Assembly: GCF_014529935.1 (NCBI RefSeq)
Contig: NZ_JACVFC010000002.1
Location: 62,001 to 126,000 of the forward strand
DNA length: 64,000 nt
Source of the DNA: Chitinophaga qingshengii
Lineage (GTDB): Bacteria > Bacteroidota > Bacteroidia > Chitinophagales > Chitinophagaceae
Direction: 5' to 3'
Shown piece by piece: positions 26,351 through 34,087 of the stretch. Made by a program: the position numbers and the translations under genes. The first letter of the stretch is position 1. Each line of letters opens with the position of its first letter. The notes beneath the pieces were generated by a model that ran no database searches, had not been told where the DNA came from, and saw only the letters and a list, made by a program, of their open reading frames with translations.

Positions 26351-26399
26351 ATCCGCAAAGCACAGTGCCGGTAACGGCTGGCAGCCCCGCTTTGCGGAT
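26351..26399. repeat. Long-loop inverted repeat between adaptor and pump genes
   Basis: An 11-bp perfect inverted repeat ATCCGCAAAGC/GCTTTGCGGAT (26351-26361 with 26389-26399) encloses a GC-rich 27-nt loop that can itself pair TGCC with GGCA. It lies in the 113-bp gap between the adaptor stop (26414) and the pump ATG (26300). There is no T-run, so it is more likely an mRNA stability or processing element than a terminator. Confidence 0.5.
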
Positions 26400-26413
26400 G
26401 CGTCACAAAAACA

Positions 26414-27589
26414 TCAGAGTGGCCTTACTTTCAGCAGGCTGTCCAGTGACATTTGTTGCGGAGCGATCACGGCGCCGTCCTGCAGACGGTCCAGACCGGA
26501 GTAAACAATCCGTTGGCCGGACTTCACGCCTTTCTCCACAAAATAGTAGTTACCGCTTTTACCGGATATGGTAATGGGAACACCTGTCACTTTGTTGCTG
26601 TCAGCTACGATAAACACCATCACTTTGTCCTGCAGCTCGTAGGTAGCTTCTGTGGGAACCACTACCGCATCGCTGAACTGTTCAGGGATGAGGATCTTAC
26701 CGGTGTTACCGGTACGCAGCAGTCCGCCGCCATTCGGGAAAGTAGCCCGGAAGCTGATAGCGCCCATGGTTTTATCAAACTGACCTTCCATGGTTTCTAT
26801 TTTTCCTTTTTCTGCGTAGATGGTATTATCTGCCAGTTTCAGGCCTACCGCCGGTAACTGTTTTACTTTATCAGCGATGCTGCTGCCGGCAGTTTCATTT
26901 TTAAACTTCAGGAAGTCGCCTTCGCTCATGGAAAAGTAAGCGTATATCTCGTTTACATCAGAGAGTACCGTCAGTGGTTGTGGCTCAGCGCGGCCTACCA
27001 GGGCTCCCACTTTATAAGGAATCCTGCCAATATAACCACTCACAGGAGCGGTAATCAGCGTATAGCCTACATTGATACCTGCGCTGCCCAGTTGAGCCTG
27101 TGCCTGCGCTACGGCTGCCTTGGCAGCCTGGTAGTTGGCCTGTGCGGTTTTCAGCTGCACTTCGCCCACTACATTATTATTTACCAGCGGCGTAAGACGG
27201 TCCACTTCCAGCTGTGCCTTTTCCAGGTTAGCTTTAGCGGCCAGCAGTGTAGCGCTCGCATTGCTTTGTACTTCAGTATACACGCGGTCATTGATCTTAA
27301 ATAGCGGTTGACCGGCTTTCACGTATGCTCCTTCATCTACATAAATCTTATCCAGTATACCTTCTACCTGCGGACGGATCTCCACATTGGTACGGCCCTC
27401 CAGCGTAGCGCTGAATTCACGGTAAGTGGTGGCCGGTACGGCATTCAGTTTCAGTACCGGTAAAGCGGCCGCCTGCGGTCCTTCCTGGTGCGCCTGCGAA
27501 GTACCGCAACCAGACAACAGGGAAAGAATCACGACACTATACAGTAAGCCTGCCGGCAAGTTTGCAAAAACGGATCTTTTTGGTTTCAT
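26414..27589 (-). CDS. RND efflux periplasmic adaptor lipoprotein (MFP)
   Basis: Starting at ATG 27589 gives 391 residues with a lipoprotein signal, lipobox LLSGC (Cys28). The membrane-fusion architecture follows: a barrel-sandwich/lipoyl half (EIRPQVEGILDKIYVDEGAY), an alpha-hairpin (about 105-170, ending AQAQLGSAGI), the second lipoyl half (YTLITAPVSGYIGR), a beta-barrel domain and a membrane-proximal domain. It links the pump to the outer-membrane channel. Longer starts (27607, 27652) exist, but only the 27589 start gives a normal lipoprotein signal. First gene of the efflux operon; the AraC gene at 27942 lies upstream on the same strand. Confidence 0.92.
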   Translation of the reverse strand: MKPKRSVFANLPAGLLYSVVILSLLSGCGTSQAHQEGPQAAALPVLKLNAVPATTYREFSATLEGRTNVEIRPQVEGILDKIYVDEGAYVKAGQPLFKINDRVYTEVQSNASATLLAAKANLEKAQLEVDRLTPLVNNNVVGEVQLKTAQANYQAAKAAVAQAQAQLGSAGINVGYTLITAPVSGYIGRIPYKVGALVGRAEPQPLTVLSDVNEIYAYFSMSEGDFLKFKNETAGSSIADKVKQLPAVGLKLADNTIYAEKGKIETMEGQFDKTMGAISFRATFPNGGGLLRTGNTGKILIPEQFSDAVVVPTEATYELQDKVMVFIVADSNKVTGVPITISGKSGNYYFVEKGVKSGQRIVYSGLDRLQDGAVIAPQQMSLDSLLKVRPL

Positions 27590-27941
27590 GCTTGTTTTTT
27601 TAATCATACGACAAATAAATCTCCCCTCTGGTGTGAAGGCAATACAACTCACATTGCTTCACAGCAGCAGTTTTAGTAAACAGCGTTCGGGAGTGAAATA
27701 CAGAAAGTCAACGTTGCGGCTTCGGGCCACGTATAACGTCACAGCATTGTTATACGTAAGCACGCAACAAAATGTTACTTCTGTAAATAATAAAATAAAA
27801 AAGAAGGGTGTTACGGCTAATCCGCAATCAAATCATTCATGGTTTTCAAATTTATAAATGATGTACGGGCAACATCATTTCTATTGATAACGATGCAAAA
27901 TTAATATATTAATGTTAACGGACGTTTAAATTATTACGGGT
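27590..27941. promoter_or_regulatory. AT-rich leader in front of the efflux operon
   Basis: These 352 bp hold no convincing gene. Two minus-strand -7-like boxes, TAAATTTG (27854-27847) and TAATTTTG (27903-27896), match TAnnTTTG, but no -33 TTG is at 19 nt and both are more than 250 nt from the adaptor ATG. If either is used, the operon has a long untranslated leader. Confidence 0.3.
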
Positions 27942-28829
27942 TTAATTGTACTTTTCACGGGTCGTTTTCTGGAACGAGGCCGGCGTAAGTCCCGTATGTT
28001 TCTTAAAAAAACGGTTAAAGTAAGCATCATCCTCGAAATTCAGACGGGCGGCGATCTGTTTTACGGAGTGTTCTCCCCAGTACAATAGACGTTTTGCTTC
28101 CATCGTCCTTTTTTCATCGATCACATATTTGGCATTTCTGCCGAGCAGGCTTTTTACCGTGTCATTTAAATGTCCGGGCGTCACGAACAACATTTCCGCA
28201 TAGTCAGACACTTGTGTCTTCTCATGGAAATGCTGGTCTACCAGCACTTTAAACTGACGCGCCATATTGAACTGCGAGTTCTCGGCACTCAGCCAGGAAT
28301 TGGAAGGCTCCGAAATACGGCCGATAGCAATAACCAGCGCATTCAGCAGGTTACGGATCACCGCTTCCTTACGCGCCTTATCACTTTCATACTCCTGTTT
28401 CAGTAACCGGGCATAGGCCATCAGTTCATCCAGTTGTTCCTCATTCAACGGCACCATACCGGAATTAAAAATACAATGCCAGCAACTGATGACGCCCTGC
28501 ATTTCAGGGACCAGGAATTCGTGTGTAAAAGAGATATTGATCAGCTCCACATCTTCCCCCATGGCATGCTGATGGACCTGGTCAGGCTCCATCAGCATGA
28601 TGGCGGGTGCAGTTACTTCATATTGTCTGAAATCAATGGCTTGCCGGATAGTTCCTTTCAGCAGTATATCGATACTGAACACGTTGTGGCGGTGCGGCAC
28701 ACTCCAGTTTTCCAACGCCTCCTCATTACAACCATCTATCTGACCAATGTAAAACGGCATGCCGTCCACACAGTCTTCCAACCGGTACATGGGTATCTCT
28801 GCTATCTTTCCTGCTTTTGTAACTTCCAT
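27942..28829 (-). CDS. AraC family transcriptional regulator with cupin-like sensor
   Basis: The 295 residues hold an N-terminal AraC-type cupin domain (about 25-140; WSVPHRHNVFSIDILLKG is the usual metal-site-like strand, and MLMEPDQVHQH follows) and a C-terminal double HTH (about 195-290: ISEPSN linker, VTPGHLNDTVKSLLG, then FEDDAYFNRFFKKHTGLTPA). It lies immediately upstream of the RND operon on the same strand, which makes it the natural candidate regulator. It also follows mutS2 by 20 bp, so read-through from mutS2 is possible. Confidence 0.88.
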   Translation of the reverse strand: MEVTKAGKIAEIPMYRLEDCVDGMPFYIGQIDGCNEEALENWSVPHRHNVFSIDILLKGTIRQAIDFRQYEVTAPAIMLMEPDQVHQHAMGEDVELINISFTHEFLVPEMQGVISCWHCIFNSGMVPLNEEQLDELMAYARLLKQEYESDKARKEAVIRNLLNALVIAIGRISEPSNSWLSAENSQFNMARQFKVLVDQHFHEKTQVSDYAEMLFVTPGHLNDTVKSLLGRNAKYVIDEKRTMEAKRLLYWGEHSVKQIAARLNFEDDAYFNRFFKKHTGLTPASFQKTTREKYN

Positions 28830-28849
28830 GGTTCTTTTTTTTGAAGTGA

Positions 28850-30970
28850 TCAGTCAACGGGCTCTGTCGGCTTTTCCTGTACAACTACGAGGTCGCTCAA
28901 TTTCACATTGATCGGAATGTTGCCCAGCTGTACAATACCGCGTTTGTCCCGGATTTCTATCAGGCGGCCTACCTGGCGGTTGGTCAGGATTTTCACCTGG
29001 TCACCCACCTTCACATCCTTGCCTACCTCTTCAAACTTATCCTGCACTTTTTTATTGTGCTTTTCATTGATTTGCTTTTCACGGCGACGGAACAGCAGTA
29101 TCTCCGCCTGTTTCATCACCTTCTCTCTGTCGTTGCTGTCGCCGGCACGTTTCCATTCAACCACGATCTGCTTCAATTTGCGTTCCATATCCTTCAAATA
29201 TGCCAAATCGGTTTCTTTGATCTGGTTTTGCAGTTTCAGGAACGTGATCTGCTGATGTTTTTTCTCTTTATCTGACAGAACTTCATACTCACGCTTCAAC
29301 CTTTCATTTTCTTTGAGCAACTTCTGTAACTCTTTTTCTTTGGTCTCTACTTTCTGAAGATCCTGTTCTGCCTTGTTCAGCAACTTATCCAGCTGGAAAT
29401 GACCTTCATCTACCAGCTTCTTGGCCCGGGCTATCAGCGCGGGGTTCAGGCCAATCCTTTCAGCGATGGAGAAAGTGTAGGAGCTACCGGGCTTACCGAT
29501 CATCAGCTTATACATAGGCATCAGCGTTTGTTCGTTGAAGCCCATCGCGCCGTTGATGATACCTTTTACTTTGTTGGCCATCACTTTCAGGTTGAGGTAG
29601 TGGGTAGTCACAATGCCAAAAGCATGTTTCTTCGCCAGTTCCTCCATGATCACCTCCGCGAAAGCACCGCCCAGGTTAGGATCTGAACCACTACCCAGCT
29701 CGTCGATGAAGAACAGCGTCCTGCCGTTGGCAGTCTCCATAAAATATTTCATGTTCTTCAAATGGGAGCTGTAGGTACTCAGCTCAAACTCCAGGGACTG
29801 TGTATCACCAATATGGATCATCACCTGTTTAAAGATGCCCAGCTGGGAAGACGGATGTACCGGTACCAGGAGGCCGGACTGCAGCATCAGCTGTATCAGG
29901 CCTACCGTTTTCAGTGTCACCGTTTTACCACCGGCATTGGGACCGCTGATCACCAGGATATGCGCGTCTTTGTCCAGGCTGATACTCACTGGTATGGTAG
30001 GCTTACCGTTTTTGCGGTTATATAATAATAACAGCGGATGATAAGCCTGTACCAGGTGCAGCTGCGCATGGGGTACGAGTGACGGGTAGTTACCGTCCAT
30101 ATCCAGCGCCAGCTTGGCTTTTGCCCGGATAAAGTCGTACGTGCCCAGTATCTGGTGATAATTATTGAGCAGTGAACTATAACCGCTCAGCGAGCCCGTA
30201 AGTGATTTCAGGATGCGGTATACTTCCCGGCCTTCTTCTCTTTCGAGCGATTGAATGTCGTTGTTCAGTTCAATCGTTTCTTCCGGCTCCAGGAAGGCGG
30301 TTTTGCGGGTATCGGATTCGCCATGAATGATACCCTTGATCATGCGTTTGTTTTCTGCGTAGATAGCCACTACCCTTCTGCCATTGAGAAAAGCCTCTTC
30401 CTGGTCGGCCAGGTAATTGAGTTTCTGCAGTTTTTGAAGGATGCGGTCAAACACGCGGCGTAATTCTGTTCGCTTACGGAATAGCGAGATCCTGATCTTG
30501 GCCAGTTCAGGAGTAGCATTGTCGCGTACCTGCCCGGTTTCATCCAGCACTTCATCAATGAGTGCGGTGATCTTTTTCTCATAATAGGTGTCCTTGATCA
30601 CCTCATACAAGCCACCGTACTGAATGCGCCGGTCATGGTCAAAAAACTTGACGATGCTGTGCATGCTCTCCGCCAGTTTACGGAGCGACATGGCCTGCTC
30701 ACCGGCGAGTACAGCGCCCTGGATAGACAGCAACCGCAGTTCGGTATGCAGGTTCAGGACGTGATCATTGGGGAAATACTCCTGCAACAGGATCAGTTGT
30801 TTATATTCATGCGCCTGTTGCAAGGCAGCTTTAACGTAGTCTATATGCGTGTGCAAACGAAGCTCAACGGCCATTTGCGTACCCAGTTCCGTTTTACAAT
30901 GGTCCTGGAGCAATGCTTGTACTTTATCGAATTCCAACTGCACCAACGCAGACTCAGGAAAATATTTCAA
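28850..30970 (-). CDS. MutS2-type ATPase lacking the Smr nuclease domain
   Basis: The 706 residues align in order with MutS2: an N-terminal core and lever region (1-300), a P-loop ATPase with Walker A ISGPNAGGKT (about 343-351) and Walker B FFIDELGSGSDP (about 418-429), a clamp/coiled-coil segment (about 510-600, very Lys/Glu-rich) and a small beta domain near the end (VGDQVKILTNRQVGRLIEIR). MutS2 proteins bind branched DNA or collided ribosomes. Canonical MutS2 is about 780-800 residues because of a C-terminal Smr domain with an HGxGxG motif. Here the protein ends at EKPTEPVD with no Smr domain. The stop is clean and the frame downstream is the AraC gene, so this is the natural end. Confidence 0.85.
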   Translation of the reverse strand: MKYFPESALVQLEFDKVQALLQDHCKTELGTQMAVELRLHTHIDYVKAALQQAHEYKQLILLQEYFPNDHVLNLHTELRLLSIQGAVLAGEQAMSLRKLAESMHSIVKFFDHDRRIQYGGLYEVIKDTYYEKKITALIDEVLDETGQVRDNATPELAKIRISLFRKRTELRRVFDRILQKLQKLNYLADQEEAFLNGRRVVAIYAENKRMIKGIIHGESDTRKTAFLEPEETIELNNDIQSLEREEGREVYRILKSLTGSLSGYSSLLNNYHQILGTYDFIRAKAKLALDMDGNYPSLVPHAQLHLVQAYHPLLLLYNRKNGKPTIPVSISLDKDAHILVISGPNAGGKTVTLKTVGLIQLMLQSGLLVPVHPSSQLGIFKQVMIHIGDTQSLEFELSTYSSHLKNMKYFMETANGRTLFFIDELGSGSDPNLGGAFAEVIMEELAKKHAFGIVTTHYLNLKVMANKVKGIINGAMGFNEQTLMPMYKLMIGKPGSSYTFSIAERIGLNPALIARAKKLVDEGHFQLDKLLNKAEQDLQKVETKEKELQKLLKENERLKREYEVLSDKEKKHQQITFLKLQNQIKETDLAYLKDMERKLKQIVVEWKRAGDSNDREKVMKQAEILLFRRREKQINEKHNKKVQDKFEEVGKDVKVGDQVKILTNRQVGRLIEIRDKRGIVQLGNIPINVKLSDLVVVQEKPTEPVD

Positions 30971-31424
30971 GTGATTATATATTTAGTTGGACGGCACTAA
31001 CTTACAACAACAGAAGTAGGCTGCCGGTTAAATGAATGTGCTGCGGCTTCCGCCGGAGCCAGTAAATAATAAATATGCCGCTACTTTAAGCGCTGTAGCT
31101 GCTATGGGAGAAGTATGCTGGGAAATAATTAGTTCTTTCTCATCGGCTTTGTCATTGTACTATCAATAGTATCCGGTTTACCCGGTGTTTCTATCTATAT
31201 TGCTGCTGCTGCTGACTACTTTTTTGAGGGCTTTCAGGCCCTTGATGGGTTCCTTCTGGCTAAAAAAGAATGTTAAAGTTACTAACTTGTAACTTAACCT
31301 GTATCATTTTTTCCGTAATTTATTATTGAAACCGGTGTTGCAAACATACAAAAATGTTCTGAAACACCGCTACAGTGCTGAATTTTACATATATAAAAAA
31401 GTAAGTATTTTTTAATAAAAATTT
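30971..31424. promoter_or_regulatory. Intergenic region between mutS2 and msrA with two palindromes
   Basis: The 454 bp carry no convincing gene on either strand. Two structured sites are visible: TACTAT-CA-ATAGTA (31158-31171) and AAGTTAC-N6-GTAACTT (31276-31282 with 31289-31295). A CAG/CTG-like run (GCTGCTGCTGCTG) follows the first. The last 60 bp before msrA are very AT-rich. No exact TTG-N19-TAnnTTTG is present, so the msrA promoter is not assigned. Confidence 0.4.
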
Positions 31425-32069
31425 ATGCGCAAATACTCAATATTCATCTTTTTCGTAACATTGGCCTTATTCGCCTGTGCGCAAAACAAGAAAGAAAAAG
31501 TTCCTGCAGATATGGAAATACCCAATAATATACATGTAGAAAAGGCCACTTTCGGAGGCGGCTGCTTTTGGTGTACCGAAGCGCAGTTTCAATACCTCGA
31601 CGGTGTGCTTAAAGTGGAATCCGGCTATGCCGGCGGCCATGTACCCAATCCAACCTACGAACAGGTGTGCGAAGGCAATACTGGTCACGCTGAAGTTATC
31701 CAGGTAACCTACGATACGGCTAAAATCAGCTACGATGAGCTGTTACAGGCCTTTTGGGTAAGCCACGATCCTACTCAGCTGAACCGTCAGGGCAATGACG
31801 TAGGTACACAGTACCGCTCTGTCATCTTCTATCATACTCCCGAACAAAAGGAAAAAGCGGAGTACTACAAGAAAAAATTACAGGAATCCGGCGCCTACGA
31901 TAAACCCATTGTCACGGAAATAGCACCGCTGACGACGTTTTATAAGGCAGAAGATTACCACCAGGACTACTACAACCTGAACGGACGGCAACCCTACTGC
32001 ACGTACGTGATCCAGCCTAAACTGGAAAAATTCAAAAAGGTTTTTAAAGATCACCTGAAGAAACAATAG
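31425..32069 (+). CDS. msrA: Peptide methionine sulfoxide reductase MsrA, lipoprotein form
   Basis: A lipoprotein signal (lipobox LFAC, Cys18) precedes a complete MsrA domain (about 38-205). The catalytic motif is GGCFWC with the nucleophile Cys47. YAGGHVPNPTYEQVC, GHAEVIQVTYD and FWVSHDPTQLNRQGNDVGTQ are family blocks. The enzyme reduces methionine-S-sulfoxide in proteins; the lipid anchor places it in the periplasm or on the outer membrane, where it would repair exported proteins. Cys50 and Cys192 (RQPYCTYV) are possible resolving residues. Single gene with its own terminator. Confidence 0.93.
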   Translation: MRKYSIFIFFVTLALFACAQNKKEKVPADMEIPNNIHVEKATFGGGCFWCTEAQFQYLDGVLKVESGYAGGHVPNPTYEQVCEGNTGHAEVIQVTYDTAKISYDELLQAFWVSHDPTQLNRQGNDVGTQYRSVIFYHTPEQKEKAEYYKKKLQESGAYDKPIVTEIAPLTTFYKAEDYHQDYYNLNGRQPYCTYVIQPKLEKFKKVFKDHLKKQ

Positions 32070-32098
32070 TCCTGATGTTGAAATGGAAAAAGCACTGA

Positions 32099-32128
32099 CA
32101 GGCTGGCCCCAAAGGCCGGCCTGCCTTT
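32099..32128 (+). terminator. Intrinsic terminator of msrA
   Basis: A 10-bp stem CAGGCTGGCC/GGCCGGCCTG (one G-T pair; 32099-32108 with 32114-32123), loop CCAAA, is followed by CCTTTTT, 29 bp after the stop. Confidence 0.8.
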
Positions 32129-32217
32129 TTATAGCCTGGTTTGTTGGCCAGCCTCAATTTATCGCCGCTAATTCGTATTTTTTTCCTATTTTAAAGAACA
32201 ACTCCTAAAAGCTATTA

Positions 32218-32643
32218 ATGACATCAATTCCACCAACTATCTGCCCCTATTGCGGCAACAAAGAGCTGATACGCACTGTTCCCGAAAAAGATCCATTTAA
32301 TGTAATGGTGATCTGCCACAATTGCCAACGGGTGATCAGCCCTGAACAAACTGTTACTTCCGGCAAAAAAGCCGCTACTGTCAGCTCCATCGCCGAAAAA
32401 GCAATCCAGATATGCCTCAGTAACGGTAAGCTCCATGGCATCAGGTATTATTACACCGAGGTCAACAAACTATCCGACACCAAAACATCACTCCATCATG
32501 CCAAAGAAACGGTAGAAGCCCTGCTTCAAGCCCGCGGTTTGAGCAGCGCCGTTAAACAACCGGGCCGCAATGGATGTGTTATCGCGTTGATTATCATTCT
32601 TCTGATTGTTGCCAGCATTGTCTATTTCTATAGCCGGAGATAA
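32218..32643 (+). CDS. Small zinc-ribbon protein with a C-terminal membrane anchor
   Basis: The 141 residues have a two-CxxC zinc ribbon at the N-terminus (CPYCG at 9-13 and CHNC at 33-36). A helical middle (about 58-108: AIQICLSNGKLHGIRYYYTE, then SLHHAKETVEALL) looks like the ribosomal L7/L12 C-terminal-like fold found in several small proteins. A C-terminal hydrophobic helix (about 118-137) is followed by YSRR, so it is a tail-anchored inner-membrane protein with a cytosolic zinc ribbon. The function is unknown. It is a single gene between msrA and the Rrf2 regulator. Confidence 0.7.
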   Translation: MTSIPPTICPYCGNKELIRTVPEKDPFNVMVICHNCQRVISPEQTVTSGKKAATVSSIAEKAIQICLSNGKLHGIRYYYTEVNKLSDTKTSLHHAKETVEALLQARGLSSAVKQPGRNGCVIALIIILLIVASIVYFYSRR

Positions 32644-32691
32644 CCGGTCTCTGCCAACAGGATAATTTTTTTCCTTTCTCCCCATTTGGCG

Positions 32692-32722
32692 TACCTTTGT
32701 ACTGTAATAAATAGAATTACAG
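32692..32722 (+). promoter_or_regulatory. Promoter and putative operator of the Rrf2 gene
   Basis: TACCTTTG (32692-32699) is an exact -7 box. The -33 position 19 nt upstream reads TTT. Two bases after the -7 box begins a 7-bp perfect inverted repeat, CTGTAAT-N7-ATTACAG (32702-32722), which ends one base before the ATG at 32724. A dimeric repressor here would cover the transcription start, so autorepression by Rrf2 is likely. Confidence 0.55.
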
Positions 32723-32723
32723 A

Positions 32724-33131
32724 ATGAATAACGCGCGGTTTCCCATATCCTTACATATTCTGACGCTTCTCGCAAGGGAGAACGGGGCACTGTTGTCTTC
32801 CGACTACATTGCCGGTAGTATCAACATTAACCCCGTACTGGTCAGAAAGGAAATCAGCAACCTGCGCAACCACGGCATGGTGGAAAGCAAGGAAGGTAAA
32901 AACGGCGGCGCCACCCTGGCCAAACCGGCGGAAGGTATCCTGTTGTCGGAAATTTATCACGCCGTGCAACAAACATCCCTGCTGGGTAACAGCCGAAACC
33001 ATCCTAATCCGGATTGTCCGGTCGGCAAAAACATTAATCTGCACCTGGAAGATCTTTACAAGGAAATAGAAGGCGCCCTGCTGCGGAAACTGGAAAACAT
33101 GACCCTGGCAGACTTCGCCAATAAATTTTGA
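32724..33131 (+). CDS. Rrf2 family transcriptional regulator
   Basis: The 135-residue protein is a winged-helix Rrf2 regulator: SLHILTLLARENGALLSSDY, then IAGSININPVLVRKEISNL and the wing GKNGGATLAKPAEGILLSEI. Only one Cys is present (C98 in NPDCPVGKNI). The three-Cys set that holds the [2Fe-2S] cluster in IscR/NsrR is absent, so this is of the YwnA-like, non-cluster type and may sense redox or small molecules through that Cys. It is followed by the dioxygenase gene with 125 bp between. A palindrome at its own start suggests autoregulation. Confidence 0.88.
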   Translation: MNNARFPISLHILTLLARENGALLSSDYIAGSININPVLVRKEISNLRNHGMVESKEGKNGGATLAKPAEGILLSEIYHAVQQTSLLGNSRNHPNPDCPVGKNINLHLEDLYKEIEGALLRKLENMTLADFANKF

Positions 33132-33256
33132 TATTTAGTCATTTGATTATTTGGTTATTACTGTCTACAGCACATCTTATTACTGAAGGAATAACGTTTA
33201 CAAATGACAATCACCAATAACCAAATATCAAAATAACCAAATAACCAAATACCAAA
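33132..33256. repeat. AT-rich tandem and inverted repeats built on AATAACCAAAT
   Basis: The left part holds ATTTGGTTATT (33149-33159), and the right part holds its reverse complement AATAACCAAAT twice (from about 33216 and 33232), plus shortened copies up to the ATG at 33257. The arms can fold into one long hairpin. Similar low-complexity repeats occur between genes in related genomes, from general knowledge. It may act as a weak terminator or simply be a slippage product. Confidence 0.55.
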
Positions 33257-34087
33257 ATGAATATGGATTTACAAGGCTTTCACCATATCACCAGCGATTT
33301 AAAAACCGCAGAAAAGGCAATGCCGGTTATGTTTATCGGTCACGGTAATCCTATGAACGGCATCAGCGACAACGCATTCACCCATGCACTGTCACAGATG
33401 GGCCGGCAACTGCCCGACAGGCCACGCGCCATCCTCGTGATCTCTGCACACTGGCTGACAAAAGGCACCCACGTACTGGTAACACCGCAACCGCAAACCA
33501 TCCACGATTTCGGCGGATTCCCGGAAGCCCTGTACCAGGTACAATACCCCGCACCCGGCGCTCCCGCGTTCGCCCACGCTACCAAAGCACTTATCACCTC
33601 CACCCGGGTAGTGGAAGATGACCAATGGGGACTGGATCACGGCGCCTGGACGGTACTGAAACACATGTACCCCGTGGCAGATATACCGGTATATCAGCTA
33701 AGCATCGACTATCACCAACCACCGGAATATCATTTCAAACTGGCAGCGGAATTGCAAGCCCTCCGCCATAAAGGCGTATTAATCATGGGTAGCGGCAACA
33801 TCGTGCACAACCTGCGCCGCATCATATTTTCAGACGACGCCCAACCATTCGACTGGGCGCTATCTTTCGATGCACTGGTAAAGGAAAAACTGGAGAAAAA
33901 AGCGTTCGGCGACCTGGTCAACTACCATACCCTGGGTACTGCGGCAGAACTGTCCATACCCACCAACGACCACTACCTCCCGATGCTTTACACGCTCGGG
34001 CTGGTCAAGCCAAACGAAGAAATTCAATTTACCTACGAAGAAATACAAAACGGCAGTATCAGCATGCGCTGCTTCCGCACGGCATAA
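33257..34087 (+). CDS. ygiD: 4,5-DOPA-extradiol-dioxygenase family protein (YgiD-like)
   Basis: The 276 residues match the LigB/DODA superfamily. Likely metal ligands are H29 (IGHGNPMN) and H65 (VISAHWL), with H128 (WGLDHGAW) and H184 (SGNIVHNL) in the second half, and NDHYLPMLY near the end. Family members cleave catechols such as DOPA next to the hydroxyls using Fe(II) or Zn; the true substrate in bacteria is unclear. The gene starts MNMDLQGF at 33257. Its TAA (34085-34087) directly touches the stop codon of the convergent permease gene, leaving no room for a terminator. The upstream Rrf2 gene may regulate it. Confidence 0.88.
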   Translation: MNMDLQGFHHITSDLKTAEKAMPVMFIGHGNPMNGISDNAFTHALSQMGRQLPDRPRAILVISAHWLTKGTHVLVTPQPQTIHDFGGFPEALYQVQYPAPGAPAFAHATKALITSTRVVEDDQWGLDHGAWTVLKHMYPVADIPVYQLSIDYHQPPEYHFKLAAELQALRHKGVLIMGSGNIVHNLRRIIFSDDAQPFDWALSFDALVKEKLEKKAFGDLVNYHTLGTAAELSIPTNDHYLPMLYTLGLVKPNEEIQFTYEEIQNGSISMRCFRTA

